Assembly: GCA_023389055.1 (NCBI GenBank)
Contig: JAEWFA010000037.1
Span: 1 to 64,000, forward strand
DNA length: 64,000 bases
Direction: 5' to 3'
DNA from: Pseudomonadota bacterium
Lineage (GTDB): Bacteria > Pseudomonadota > Gammaproteobacteria > Burkholderiales > Burkholderiaceae_E
Shown here: piece by piece, positions 47,201 through 56,519 of the stretch
Layout: each line of letters starts with the position of its first letter
Position numbering within the stretch: the stretch's first letter is position 1
Translations under genes and position numbers: made by a program
The notes under the pieces: generated by a model
Seen by the model: the letters and a program-made list of their open reading frames with translations, nothing else
Databases searched by the model: none
Told to the model about the DNA's origin: nothing

Positions 47201-50200
47201 AACTCGCCTGGAGCCACAGCCAGGTCATGCTGCGCCAACTCGGCGCCACCGAGGTCGAAGCGCAACTCTATGCGCGGCTGGCGAGCTCGGTGGTCTACGC
47301 CAGCCCCACGCTGCGCGCCGAATCGGCGATGCTGATGCGTAACCGCCGCGGACAAGCCGACCTGTGGGCCTACGGAATCTCCGGCGACCTGCCGATCGTG
47401 CTCGTCGTCGTCTCCGAGAGCACGCACCTGGCGCTCGTGCGCGAGCTCGTCCAGGCGCACGCGTACTGGCGACTGAAGGGACTGTCGGTCGACCTCGTCA
47501 TCTGGAACGACGAGGCGGACGTCTACCGCCAGCAGTTGCAGGAGACGATCCTCGGACTGATCCCGGTGGTCGTCGAGGCGCACATCATCGACCGACCGGG
47601 CGGCATCTTCGTGCGCTACGCGAGCCAGATTTCGCGCGAGGACCAGGTGCTGATGCAGTCGATCGCGCGCGCGGTCGTCGTCGGCTCGCGCGGCGGGTTG
47701 GCCGAGCAGCTGTCGCGGCGCGGGCCGATCGAACGGCGCGTCGCGCCGCTCGTGCCCACCAGCCGCCCGGCGTTGGACGATCCGCAGCCGCAGGAAGCGC
47801 CCGAGCGAGCGGAGCTTCTCTTCTACAACGACCATGGCGGCTTCGCCCGGGACGCGCGCGAGTACATCGTCCTCGAGCGCGAGGAGCCGACGCCCGCGCC
47901 GTGGGCGAACGTCATCGCGAACCCGGGTTTCGGAACCGTCGTGAGCGAGAGCGGCAGCGCGTACACGTGGTTCGAGAATGCGCACGAGTACCGGCTCACG
48001 CCGTGGCATAACGATCCGCTGGTCGATCCCAGTGGAGAGACGTTCTACGTGCGCGACGAGGAGACTGGCCGCTTCTGGTCGCCCGTCGCACTGCCCGGCG
48101 ACGGCGCGTCCTCGTGCTCGGCGCGCCATGGTTTCGGCTACAGCGTGTTCGAACGCAGCGAATCGGGGATCGAATCCGAACTGACGACCTACGTCGCACT
48201 CGACGCCGCCGTGAAGTTCTCGGTATTGCGCCTGCGCAATCGCTCGGGCCGGTCGCGCAAGCTGTCCGCCATCGGTTACGTCGAATGGGTGCTGGGCGAC
48301 CTTCGCGCGAAATCGGCGATGCACGTCTCCACGGCGATCGACGCGCACAGCGGGGCACTGCTCGCGCGCAACCGCTACTCGGCCGATTTCGCGTCGTACG
48401 TCGCGTTCCTGCACACCGGCGAATCGTTCCAGTCGTGGACCTGCGATCGCACCGAGTTCATCGGCCGCAACGGCACGTTGCGCCGCCCCGCGGCGATGCG
48501 ACAGCTGCGCCTGTCGGGACGCAGCGGCGCCGGCCTCGACCCGTGCGCGGCGATCCAGGTGCCGTTCGAGCTGGCCGACGGCCAGCAGCGCGAAATCGTG
48601 TTTCGGCTGGGAGTGGCACGCGACGCCGACGAGGGGCACCGTCTGATCGACCGCTTCCGCGGTTCGGGCGGCGCGCGCGAGGCGCTCGAAGGAGTGCACC
48701 GGTACTGGCGCAATGCGCTCGGCACGGTGCAGGTCGCGACACCCGAACCTGCCCTCGACGTGCTCGCCAACGGCTGGCTGCCCTACCAGACGCTCGCCTG
48801 TCGCGTCTGGGGAAGGAGCGGTTACTACCAGTCGGGCGGCGCCTTCGGTTTTCGCGACCAGTTGCAGGACGTGATGGCGCTGGTGCACAGCGAGCCGATG
48901 CTGATGCGTGAGCACCTGCTGCGCTGTGCTTCCCGGCAATTCGTCGAAGGCGACGTGCAGCACTGGTGGCATCCGCCTTCGGGTCGCGGCGTGCGCACGC
49001 AGTGCTCCGACGACTACCTGTGGCTGCCGCTGGCGGCGAGCCGCTACGTGCAGGTCACCGGCGACGTCGCCGTGCTGGACGAGAACGCCGGGTTTCTCGA
49101 AGGCCGGCCGGTGAACCCGGGCGAGGATTCGTATTACGACCTGCCGACGCAGTCGAGCGCGGAGGCGCCGCTGTACCAGCACTGCGTGCTGGCGATCCGC
49201 CACGGCATGCGCTACGGGCCGCACGGACTGCCGCTGATCGGCACCGGCGACTGGAACGACGGGATGAACCTCGTCGGCCACGAGGGGCGTGGAGAGAGCG
49301 TCTGGCTCGGTTTCTTCCTGCACGAGGTGCTGCGCGACTTCGAGCCGATCGCTCAGGGGCACGGCGACGCCGACTTCGCCCGGCTTTGTCGCACGGAAGC
49401 CGCCACGCTGCGCGAGCACCTCGCCGCACACGCGTGGGACGGGCGCTGGTATCGGCGCGCGTATTTCGACGACGGCACGCCGCTCGGCTCCGCTCAGAAC
49501 GAGCAGTGTCGCATCGACTCGATCGCGCAGAGCTGGTCGGTGCTTTCGGGCGCGGGCGAGTCCGAACGCTGCGCGTCGGCGATGAACGCACTCGACGAGC
49601 ATCTCGTGCGGCGCGAGGCGCGGCTCGTGCAGTTGCTCGATCCGCCTTTCGACCACCCCGATCCGAACCCCGGCTACATCGCCGGTTACGTGCCCGGTGT
49701 GCGCGAGAACGGCGGGCAGTACACGCATGCCGCGATCTGGGCGGCAATGGCGTTCGCCGAGCAGGGCGACGCGCGCCGGGCGTGGGAGCTGTTCCGGCTG
49801 ATCTGTCCGGTGAACCACGGCACGACGCCCGAGCAGGTCGCCGTCTACCGTGCCGAACCGTACGTGGTCGCCGCCGACGTCTACGCAGTCGCACCGCACG
49901 TGGGACGCGGCGGGTGGAGCTGGTACACCGGCTCTGCGGGCTGGACGTATCGGCTCATCGTCGAGTCGCTGCTCGGGCTGCGCGTCGAGCACGGCGAGCG
50001 GCTGCGCCTCGAACCGGTGGTTCCGGAAGACTGGGACCATTTCGAGATGCGCTACCGGCATCGCGACACGCTGTACCGGATCCGGGTGCGATTGGTCGAT
50101 TCGCAGGCCGAACCGGTGCTGCGGATCGACGGGGTCGTCTCGCCGGACGGCAGCGTAGCGCTCGTGGACGACCGGCGCAGTCACGAAATCGAACTCGATT

Positions 50201-50259
50201 GGCCGCGTGACGGCTTGAAAAGACCGCAGCCCGACCTTACAATTAGCACTCGCCAGTGA
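41248..50259 (+). CDS. ndvB: Cyclic beta-1,2-glucan synthase (NdvB/Cgs type)
   Basis: 3003-residue inner-membrane enzyme that builds, length-controls and cyclises beta-1,2-glucan from UDP-glucose. Soluble N-terminal region to about 415; two membrane helices near 420-470; GT84 glycosyltransferase about 490-830 with ITLDTDTELP near 643-652 and the HRWIRGDWQ motif near 797-806; further membrane helices about 845-1015; glucoamylase-like domain about 1035-1670 (HHQGMGLLALVALL near 1627); then beta-sandwich repeats (near 1725 and 2240) and a GH94 phosphorylase domain about 2500-2960 with GTGDWNDGMNLVG near 2666. The start is TTG 41248 with GAG upstream; the next in-frame ATG is 43 codons later. Such glucans serve osmoprotection and host interaction. 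Its 3' end holds the groESL promoter. Confidence 0.95.
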   Translation: MKSPRSTSLWHLPAWAPWITTIRSAPIDSDEPSETAEIYTAEQMAQHGLRLARQHKLVAGRGRNDLLQRLGNNESILVSVWQQLCAAVAESRRTTPAGEWLLDNFYLIEEQVRIARQHLPASYSRELPRLLEGASAGLPRVYDLAIESISRADGRVDLESLRRFVESYQTIEPLHLGELWAIPIMLRLALIEKLTGAALRIERGHRERDLANRWADTMIATAERDPKNVIVVVADMARSDPPLGSAFVAELVRRLQGRSPSLALPLTWVEQHLSEAGLTIEQQVRRENRRQAADEVLVSNSIGSLRELAALDWRAFVEEMSLVEQALRQDPDGSYPRMDFATRDRYRHAVEELARSSPASELEVARKAVEIAAGAPRGAGEPGSHVGYHLVDAGRPALEQVIGAHLSWLARVRARAGRLRLLPYVGAIVVLTLAFSIALAAPLEIDSPWGIAALVVLLALATSQLAISLVNRAATLIVAPQPLQRMDFDHGIPPEFRTLVVVPSMLTNMDAVEALVDGLEVRALANRDDHLHFALLTDFTDADAEHRPEDDALLETATRGIEALNQRHANPGSDDATRGADRFFLFHRPRQWNPVERIWMGHERKRGKLAALNRLLQAPDDEQAAAAFSRIVGDRGALHGTRYVITLDTDTELPHDAARELVGTMAHPLNRPRFARPRPGRAPVVCAGHAILQPRVGVSLPSANRSRFAGLFAGDPGIDPYTRSVSDVYQDLYDEGSFIGKGIYEVESFERALAGVFPENRILSHDLLEGCYARSGLVNDVVLYESQPWRYLDDVARRHRWIRGDWQIASWMLPRVPTPAGVEARNPLGALSRWKILDNLRRSLVAPTVVLVLLAGWAMPAVSPWWTLAMLGVYFVPIAVELALGLFGRAETTAWTRHLMLVSSSAWRHLGQALFLVACLPYEARVHLDAVARAQWRTIVTRRKLLEWRPSEIVEDRARSGESSAAMDLQRSFLTMSIGPVVAVLAALWLASAHPAALWYATPLLGAWFVSPVAAWWLSRPLRIRIRPLGAEQVRFLRMLSRRTWAYFDEFVDVENNWLPPDNYQEAPIERIAHRTSPTNIGFALAANLAAWDFGYLTAAGLLDRTANTLATMSSLDRFQGHFYNWYDTRTLQPLRPMYVSSVDSGNLVGLMLTLRPGLLALADSPILSPRALDGLQDTVDVLLDTAGATPRAAPVRRFGVQLARVAQMPMTTLGAARRAFAELAGGADECIAAIAAANDEIEHAAAWALDATSDHDGAVTRDLPDGDGHRGEPKAAPARAAERPTLFDDDPEQARAEGQAQAVTDEDELAGIHPHALQRSPAVETLRWARALSRQCHAALDELYAMAPAPAQAEAAETGLAATGRDANDAEADDRRPIPTLREAALMGSGEAADRLAQIDALAERIDALTDLDYRLLYDRQRRLLSIGYNVDERRLDASYYDLLASEARLASFVAIAQNHLPTEHWFALGRLLTRAAGEPVLVSWSGSMFEYLMPLLVMPGYENSLLDQTCKAAVARQIEYARQRGVPWGISESGYNAVDAESNYQYRAFGVPGLGLKRGLSADVVVAPYASVLALLVDAPAATRNLQRLWSQGLAGAFGLYEAVDYTASRLPPGETEIVVRSFMAHHQGMGLLALVALLRDQPMQRRFESDPNLRGTLLLLQERVPKVPSFHRHTTPSPQSQLGFAPSEMPIRVISDPQGSAPQVQLLSNGRYHVMVTHAGGGYSRWNDLAVTRWQEDPTRDHWGAFCYVRDVASDAFWSTAWQPSLRRPEHYEAIFSEGRAEFRRRDAISANDPGIETHTEIVVSPEDDIELRRVTLTNRSRRRRTIELTTYAEVVLAPPAADAMHPAFGNLFVQTEILETPSAILCTRRPRSPHEQTPWMCHLMAVHALRSGTVSHETDRARFVGRGNGLASPDAMRAPGPLSGSSGSVLDPIASSRCSITLDPDASATVDLVTGIASSRQACLALVEKYADRRLADRVFKLAWSHSQVMLRQLGATEVEAQLYARLASSVVYASPTLRAESAMLMRNRRGQADLWAYGISGDLPIVLVVVSESTHLALVRELVQAHAYWRLKGLSVDLVIWNDEADVYRQQLQETILGLIPVVVEAHIIDRPGGIFVRYASQISREDQVLMQSIARAVVVGSRGGLAEQLSRRGPIERRVAPLVPTSRPALDDPQPQEAPERAELLFYNDHGGFARDAREYIVLEREEPTPAPWANVIANPGFGTVVSESGSAYTWFENAHEYRLTPWHNDPLVDPSGETFYVRDEETGRFWSPVALPGDGASSCSARHGFGYSVFERSESGIESELTTYVALDAAVKFSVLRLRNRSGRSRKLSAIGYVEWVLGDLRAKSAMHVSTAIDAHSGALLARNRYSADFASYVAFLHTGESFQSWTCDRTEFIGRNGTLRRPAAMRQLRLSGRSGAGLDPCAAIQVPFELADGQQREIVFRLGVARDADEGHRLIDRFRGSGGAREALEGVHRYWRNALGTVQVATPEPALDVLANGWLPYQTLACRVWGRSGYYQSGGAFGFRDQLQDVMALVHSEPMLMREHLLRCASRQFVEGDVQHWWHPPSGRGVRTQCSDDYLWLPLAASRYVQVTGDVAVLDENAGFLEGRPVNPGEDSYYDLPTQSSAEAPLYQHCVLAIRHGMRYGPHGLPLIGTGDWNDGMNLVGHEGRGESVWLGFFLHEVLRDFEPIAQGHGDADFARLCRTEAATLREHLAAHAWDGRWYRRAYFDDGTPLGSAQNEQCRIDSIAQSWSVLSGAGESERCASAMNALDEHLVRREARLVQLLDPPFDHPDPNPGYIAGYVPGVRENGGQYTHAAIWAAMAFAEQGDARRAWELFRLICPVNHGTTPEQVAVYRAEPYVVAADVYAVAPHVGRGGWSWYTGSAGWTYRLIVESLLGLRVEHGERLRLEPVVPEDWDHFEMRYRHRDTLYRIRVRLVDSQAEPVLRIDGVVSPDGSVALVDDRRSHEIELDWPRDGLKRPQPDLTISTRQ
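50215..50243 (+). promoter_or_regulatory. Promoter of groES-groEL, inside the end of ndvB
   Basis: TTGAAA (50215-50220), exactly 17 bases, TACAAT (50238-50243), a near-consensus sigma-70 promoter. CTTGAAA followed by a C-rich stretch also faintly resembles a sigma-32 site. All of it is within the last 15 codons of ndvB. Confidence 0.8.
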
Positions 50260-50269
50260 CGAGTGCTAG
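50243..50269 (+). promoter_or_regulatory. CIRCE element (HrcA operator) of groESL
   Basis: TTAGCACTC, nine bases, GAGTGCTAG: one mismatch from the CIRCE consensus TTAGCACTC-N9-GAGTGCTAA. It starts at the last base of the -10 and spans the ndvB stop codon (50257-50259). HrcA binding here would block groESL transcription until heat stress. Confidence 0.93.
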
Positions 50270-50410
50270 CAACCGGGCGGCTTCCGCCGAACCGGGGATC
50301 GTCACCGTCCGGTGGACATGGACAGCCGAGGGCCGGATCCGTTCCGCCTTCGGCCCGTGCCTTTCGTTTTTCCCTTGTCGATTCGACATCGAACCGTGGA
50401 GCCAATTCGC

Positions 50411-50698
50411 ATGAAACTGCGCCCCCTGCATGATCGGGTGATCATCAAGCGCCTCGACAACGAGCGCAAGACCGCCTCGGGCATCGTCATTCCCGAGAAC
50501 GCCGCCGAGAAGCCCGACCAGGGCGAAATCGTCGCGGTCGGCAACGGCAAGGTCGGCGACGACGGCAAGGTGCGCCCGCTCGGCGTCAAGGTCGGCGACC
50601 GCGTGCTGTTCGGCAAGTACAGCGGCCAGACCGTGAAGGTCGAAGGCGACGAGCTGCTCGTCATGCGCGAAGAAGACATCATGGCCGTCGTCGAGTAA
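50411..50698 (+). CDS. groES: Co-chaperonin GroES
   Basis: 95-residue 10-kDa chaperonin that caps GroEL. It begins MKLRPLHDRVIIKRLD, has the mobile loop ERKTASGIVIPENAAEKP at residues 18-35 and ends MREEDIMAVVE, all canonical. GGAG lies nine bases before the ATG. It is first in a two-gene operon with groEL, controlled by the CIRCE-bearing promoter about 170 bases upstream. Confidence 0.98.
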   Translation: MKLRPLHDRVIIKRLDNERKTASGIVIPENAAEKPDQGEIVAVGNGKVGDDGKVRPLGVKVGDRVLFGKYSGQTVKVEGDELLVMREEDIMAVVE

Positions 50699-50740
50699 TC
50701 GCGAACGGACATCCAGGAACATCCAGGAGAGATACCCAGA

Positions 50741-52390
<1,650 letters not shown>

Positions 52391-52437
52391 GTCTGCGCGC
52401 AGTCGGGAACGGCTGCGCGCCCGCTTCGTTCGATCGA

Positions 52438-52478
52438 AAAGGGGCGGTCGGGTCATGCCCGGCCGCCCCTTCTTTTTC
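52438..52478 (+). terminator. Rho-independent terminator of groESL
   Basis: AAGGGGCGG...CCGCCCCTT stem (left arm about 52439-52447, right arm 52463-52471) with inner pairs CGGG/CCCG, followed by CTTTTT. Clear and strong. Confidence 0.85.
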
Positions 52479-52535
52479 CGCCCGGGACGCGTCGCAGCGG
52501 CCTGCCTGTAGCGACCTGCCTATAGAATTCCCGGA

Positions 52536-54860
52536 ATGGAACGATCGGGCAATGCACTCTCCGCCGCGGAAGCGGCGCTGCGCGATGCGGCACTCGAATA
52601 CCATCGCGCGCCCACGCGCGGCAAGATCGCCGTGCTGCCCACGAAGGCGCTGGCGAACCAGCGCGATCTCTCGCTCGCTTACTCCCCCGGCGTGGCCTAT
52701 GCGTGCCTCGCGATCCAGGAAGATCCTTCGCTGGCCGCCGATTACACGTCGCGCGCGAACCTGGTCGGGGTCGTCACCAACGGCACCGCCGTACTCGGAC
52801 TGGGCAATATCGGGCCGCTCGCGGGCAAGCCGGTGATGGAAGGCAAGGCCTGCCTGTTCCGCAAGTTCGCCGGAATCGACGTTTTCGACATCGAACTCGC
52901 CGAGCGCGATCCCGACCGGCTCGTCGAGATCATCGCCGCGCTCGAGCCGACACTGGGCGGCGTGAACCTCGAGGACATCAAGGCACCCGAGTGCTTCGAG
53001 ATCGAGCGCAAGCTGCGCGACCGGATGGGCATTCCGGTTTTCCACGACGACCAGCACGGCACCGCGATCATTTCGTCGGCCGCGCTGCTGAACGCGCTGG
53101 AGCTGGTCGGCAAGCGCATCGGCGCAGTGAAGCTGGTCGTCTCGGGTGCCGGCGCCGCCGCGCTCGCGTGCGTGGACATGATGTTGCTGCTGGGCATCGA
53201 TCGAGACAACGTGCTGATCGTCGATTCGAAAGGCGTGCTGCATGCGGGCCGGCGCGACTCGGTCGATTCTTCGAAGCGACCCTGGTGTCGCGAGACCGAC
53301 GCACGCACGCTCGCCGACGCAATGCGCGGAGCCGACGTGCTGCTCGGATGCTCCGCACCCGGAGTGGTTTCGTCGGCGATGGTCGACACGATGGCCCAGC
53401 GCCCCATCATCCTCGCGCTGGCCAACCCCGAACCGGAGATCCGTCCCGAACTGGCACGCGCGGCCCGTCCCGACTGCATCGTCGCGACCGGACGCTCCGA
53501 CTACGCGAACCAGGTCAACAACGTCCTGTGTTTTCCGTACATCTTCCGCGGCGCCCTCGATTGCGGCGCGACGCGGATCACCGAGGAGATGAAACTCGCC
53601 TGCGTGAACGAGATCGCGGCGCTGGCGAAGACCGAGATCAGCGACGAAGTCGCGTCGGCCTATCCGGGACAGGAACTCGCGTTCGGCGCCGAATACCTGA
53701 TCCCGAAGCCCTTCGACTCGCGGCTCATCCTGCGAATCGCGCCGGCGGTCGCACAGGCTGCCGCGCGATCGGGAGTCGCCACGCGGCCGATCGCCGATCT
53801 CGACGCGTACCGCGCGTCGCTCACCCGCTTCGTCACGCACACCGGGATGTTCATGCGTCCGGTGTTCTCGGCGGCAAAGGCCGCGCCGAAACGGGTCGTC
53901 TATGCCGACGGTGAGGACGAGCGGGTGCTACGCGCGGTGCAGTCGGTGATCGACGAATCGCTCGCTCTGCCGCTGCTGATCGGACGCCCCGCCGTCATCT
54001 CGCAGCGCATCGAACGCGCCGGCTTGCGGCTGCAGCGTGGGCGCGACTACGAGATCGTCGACCCCGAAGATGATCCGCGCTACCGGCAGTACTGGGAGGC
54101 GTACCACCGGCTCGCCGCACGCGACGGCGTCACGCCCGACATGGCCAAGGCGGTGCTGCGGCGTTCGAGCACGGCGATCGCCGCATTGATGGTGCGCAGG
54201 GGAGATGCCGACGCGATGGTGTGCGGCCTGGTCGGCCGCTACGAGGCGCATCTCGAACACGTCGAACGGATCATCGGCCGGCGCGACGATGCGCCGTGCC
54301 TCGCGGCGCTGAACGCGCTGATGCTCGACCAGCGCACGCTGTTCATTGCCGATACCTTCGTCAACGACGACCCGAGCGCCGAACAACTCGCGGGGATCGC
54401 CGTGATGGCCGCGGCAGCGGTGCGCCGCTTCGGCCTGCCGCCGAAGGTCGCGTTCGTATCGCACTCGATGTTCGGCTCGAGCCGCCGGCCGTCGGCATTG
54501 AAGATGCGCGCCGCGCGCGACCTCTTCCGCCGACTCGCGCCCAACATCGAGGCCGATGGCGAGATGCCTGGCGATGCGGCGCTGTCGGAGGAGACCCGGG
54601 CGCACTTCCTGATGGAATCGACCCTCAGCGGATCGGCCAACCTGCTGATCCTGCCGAACCTCGATTCGGCGAACATCCTGTTCAATGTGCTGAAAGTAAC
54701 CGGGGGGCACGGCGTCACCATCGGCCCGATCCTGCTCGGCGCCGCGCGCCCGGTACACATCCTGACGCCGACTTCGACGGTGCGCCGCGTCCTGAACATT
54801 ACGGCGCTGGCCGTCGCCGACGTCGCCGCCGGACGACAGCCTCCACCGGAGTTGCTGTAG
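52536..54860 (+). CDS. maeB: NADP-dependent malic enzyme with phosphotransacetylase-like domain (copy 2)
   Basis: 774-residue MaeB homologue colinear with the copy at 30.4-32.7 kb: malic domain with SLAYSPGVAYACLAIQ and PVMEGKACLFRKFAGIDVFD, NAD(P) domain with SGAGAAALACVDMM, and a C-terminal phosphotransacetylase-like half starting near residue 445. The two copies differ at many positions, especially in the C-terminal half and in a KRPWCRETDART segment, so they are old paralogues or of separate origin. The gene has its own promoter region (CTATAGAAT just upstream) and no neighbours in its operon. Confidence 0.95.
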   Translation: MERSGNALSAAEAALRDAALEYHRAPTRGKIAVLPTKALANQRDLSLAYSPGVAYACLAIQEDPSLAADYTSRANLVGVVTNGTAVLGLGNIGPLAGKPVMEGKACLFRKFAGIDVFDIELAERDPDRLVEIIAALEPTLGGVNLEDIKAPECFEIERKLRDRMGIPVFHDDQHGTAIISSAALLNALELVGKRIGAVKLVVSGAGAAALACVDMMLLLGIDRDNVLIVDSKGVLHAGRRDSVDSSKRPWCRETDARTLADAMRGADVLLGCSAPGVVSSAMVDTMAQRPIILALANPEPEIRPELARAARPDCIVATGRSDYANQVNNVLCFPYIFRGALDCGATRITEEMKLACVNEIAALAKTEISDEVASAYPGQELAFGAEYLIPKPFDSRLILRIAPAVAQAAARSGVATRPIADLDAYRASLTRFVTHTGMFMRPVFSAAKAAPKRVVYADGEDERVLRAVQSVIDESLALPLLIGRPAVISQRIERAGLRLQRGRDYEIVDPEDDPRYRQYWEAYHRLAARDGVTPDMAKAVLRRSSTAIAALMVRRGDADAMVCGLVGRYEAHLEHVERIIGRRDDAPCLAALNALMLDQRTLFIADTFVNDDPSAEQLAGIAVMAAAAVRRFGLPPKVAFVSHSMFGSSRRPSALKMRAARDLFRRLAPNIEADGEMPGDAALSEETRAHFLMESTLSGSANLLILPNLDSANILFNVLKVTGGHGVTIGPILLGAARPVHILTPTSTVRRVLNITALAVADVAAGRQPPPELL

Positions 54861-54933
54861 GGCAGCACCGCATCGCCTCGAGGCTGGCGGTCCGCCCTCA
54901 GCGCGGAGACGACTACCACTGCGCGACCGGCAG

Positions 54934-54982
54934 GGCCTGCTCCCGGGTCGCGAGAGCGAGGCCCGCCTCGGCAGGCCTTTTC
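54934..54982. terminator. Terminator-like hairpin between convergent maeB and the OmpA-like gene
   Basis: GGCCTGC (54934-54940) pairs with GCAGGCC (54971-54977), followed by TTTTC on the plus strand. The 30-base loop can fold further (GCGAG/CTCGC-like). It lies 74 bases after the maeB stop. Confidence 0.6.
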
Positions 54983-54986
54983 ACTG

Positions 54987-55655
54987 TCAGCGCTGCGCCA
55001 CCGGCGCCTCGCCCACGAAGATCTCCACGCGCCGGTTCATCGCGCGCCCCTGCGTCGACGAGTTGTCGGCGATCGGCTCGCGCGAACCGCGTCCGTCGAT
55101 CGCGATGCGCGCCGGATCGACACCGCGCGCCGACAGGTATTGGCGCACGCTCGCCGCGCGGTTCACCGACAGCGGATCGTTGATCGCATCGGTCCCGGTG
55201 TTGTCGGTGTGGCCGATGATGCGCACGGTGCTTCCCGGGTTCGAGTTCAGCGTCTGCGCGAAGCGGTCGAGCACCGGCGCCAGGTTCGGCTTGATCTGCG
55301 CACTGTTGGTATCGAACGAAACGTCGCTCGGCACGTTGAGCTTCAACTGGTTGTCGGCGGTCTGGGTCACCTGCACACCGGTGCCCTGCGTCGCCTGCTG
55401 CATCGCCTGCTTCTGCTGCTCCATCCGCTGCGACCAGATGTACGTGCCGATGCCACCGGCCGCTGCGCCGAGCACCGCCATGTTGCGCGTGGCGACCCCG
55501 CTGCCGCCGATCGCGCTGCCGAGCGCCGCGCCCGCCAGTGCGCCGGCGCCGGTGCCGATCGCCGTTCGTTGCTGCGACTCGCTCAGGTTCGAGCAACCGG
55601 TCAGCGCCAGGGTTGCGGCGGCCGCCAGGGTCGCCATCAGCTTCGTCTTCTTCAT
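54987..55655 (-). CDS. OmpA-family lipoprotein with glycine-zipper segment
   Basis: 222-residue outer-membrane lipoprotein. A type II signal ends in the lipobox LTGC with Cys21. A glycine-zipper stretch GTGAGALAGAALGSAIGG lies at about 34-51. An OmpA-like peptidoglycan-binding domain occupies about 105-215, with IIGHTDNTGTDAINDPLSVNRA and RGSREPIADNSSTQGRAMNRRVEI. It resembles E. coli YiaD and would tether the outer membrane to the wall. GAGG lies seven bases before the ATG; a longer upstream frame is rejected. Confidence 0.93.
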   Translation of the reverse strand: MKKTKLMATLAAAATLALTGCSNLSESQQRTAIGTGAGALAGAALGSAIGGSGVATRNMAVLGAAAGGIGTYIWSQRMEQQKQAMQQATQGTGVQVTQTADNQLKLNVPSDVSFDTNSAQIKPNLAPVLDRFAQTLNSNPGSTVRIIGHTDNTGTDAINDPLSVNRAASVRQYLSARGVDPARIAIDGRGSREPIADNSSTQGRAMNRRVEIFVGEAPVAQR

Positions 55656-55760
55656 CGCGATTCCTCGCTGTTGGGAGAAAATTGATCCAAATCGTAGCGG
55701 ACCCGCGGCGCAAAGGCCGAAATGGCCAGCGTAACCTGCAAATTTTCCCCGAGGCCTTGA

Positions 55761-56480
55761 ATGCAGACGATCCATCTCCCCGGCCTGCCGCCGGTCACCG
55801 ACGATCCGGCCGCCCTCGAGCCGTATCTCGCGCCCACCGGCTTCTTCGACTACACGCATCCGCGGGTCGAGCATTTCGTGTGCTCGGTCATCGGCTCGGC
55901 GGCCGATCCGCGCGAGCGCGCGGTGCGCCTGTTCTACGCGGTTCGCGACAAGATCCGCTACGACCCGTACCGCATCAGCTACGAGGACAAGGCATATCGC
56001 GCCAGTCACATCGTTGCCAACGGCTACGGCTGGTGCGTTCCGAAGGCGGGCCTGCTCGCCGCGTGCGCGCGCTCGGTGGGCATTCCCGCTGCGGTCGGTC
56101 TCGCCGACGTCGTGAACCACCTGAACACCGAGAAACTGCGCGCGCGCATGGGCGGCGTCGACATCTTCTACGACCATGGCTACGCTGCGCTGCTCCTCGA
56201 CGGCCAGTGGATCAAGGCCGTCCCCGCATTCAATATCGAGTTGTGCGATCGCTTCGGCGTTCGGCCCACCGATTTCGACGGGCGCAGCGACGCGCTGTAC
56301 CAGGAGCACGACGCACAGGGCCGACGCCACATGCAGTATCTGACCGACCACGGCACGTGGTCCGACCTGCCGCTCCAGCAGGTGCGCGACGACTTCGCGT
56401 CGAAATACCCGGGAAGCGAGTTCGCCGCCGGCGCGGATGCCCCTGCCGAGCGATTCGAGGACGAGGCGCCCATCAAGTGA
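55761..56480 (+). CDS. Transglutaminase-like domain protein
   Basis: 239-residue cytosolic protein of the transglutaminase/protease superfamily. AVRDKIRYDPYRI near 60-72 leads into the catalytic Cys in NGYGWCVPKAGLLAACARSVGIPA (Cys about 92). The His is likely in YDHGYAALLLDGQWIKAVPAFN and the Asp follows. Bacterial members are mostly peptidases or amidases rather than cross-linking enzymes. GAGG lies six bases before the ATG. It is divergent from the OmpA-like gene. Confidence 0.85.
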   Translation: MQTIHLPGLPPVTDDPAALEPYLAPTGFFDYTHPRVEHFVCSVIGSAADPRERAVRLFYAVRDKIRYDPYRISYEDKAYRASHIVANGYGWCVPKAGLLAACARSVGIPAAVGLADVVNHLNTEKLRARMGGVDIFYDHGYAALLLDGQWIKAVPAFNIELCDRFGVRPTDFDGRSDALYQEHDAQGRRHMQYLTDHGTWSDLPLQQVRDDFASKYPGSEFAAGADAPAERFEDEAPIK

Positions 56481-56519
56481 TCGGCGTGCGCTTGCCCGGC
56501 GCGCGCCACAGGCACGTCG

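Noticed and set aside
46873..50184. Very long open frame (1103 codons) on the minus strand opposite ndvB
   Set aside because: It is a shadow of the GC-rich codon pattern of ndvB; its composition is Arg/Gln/His-rich with no recognisable domain, while the plus strand has clear enzyme motifs.
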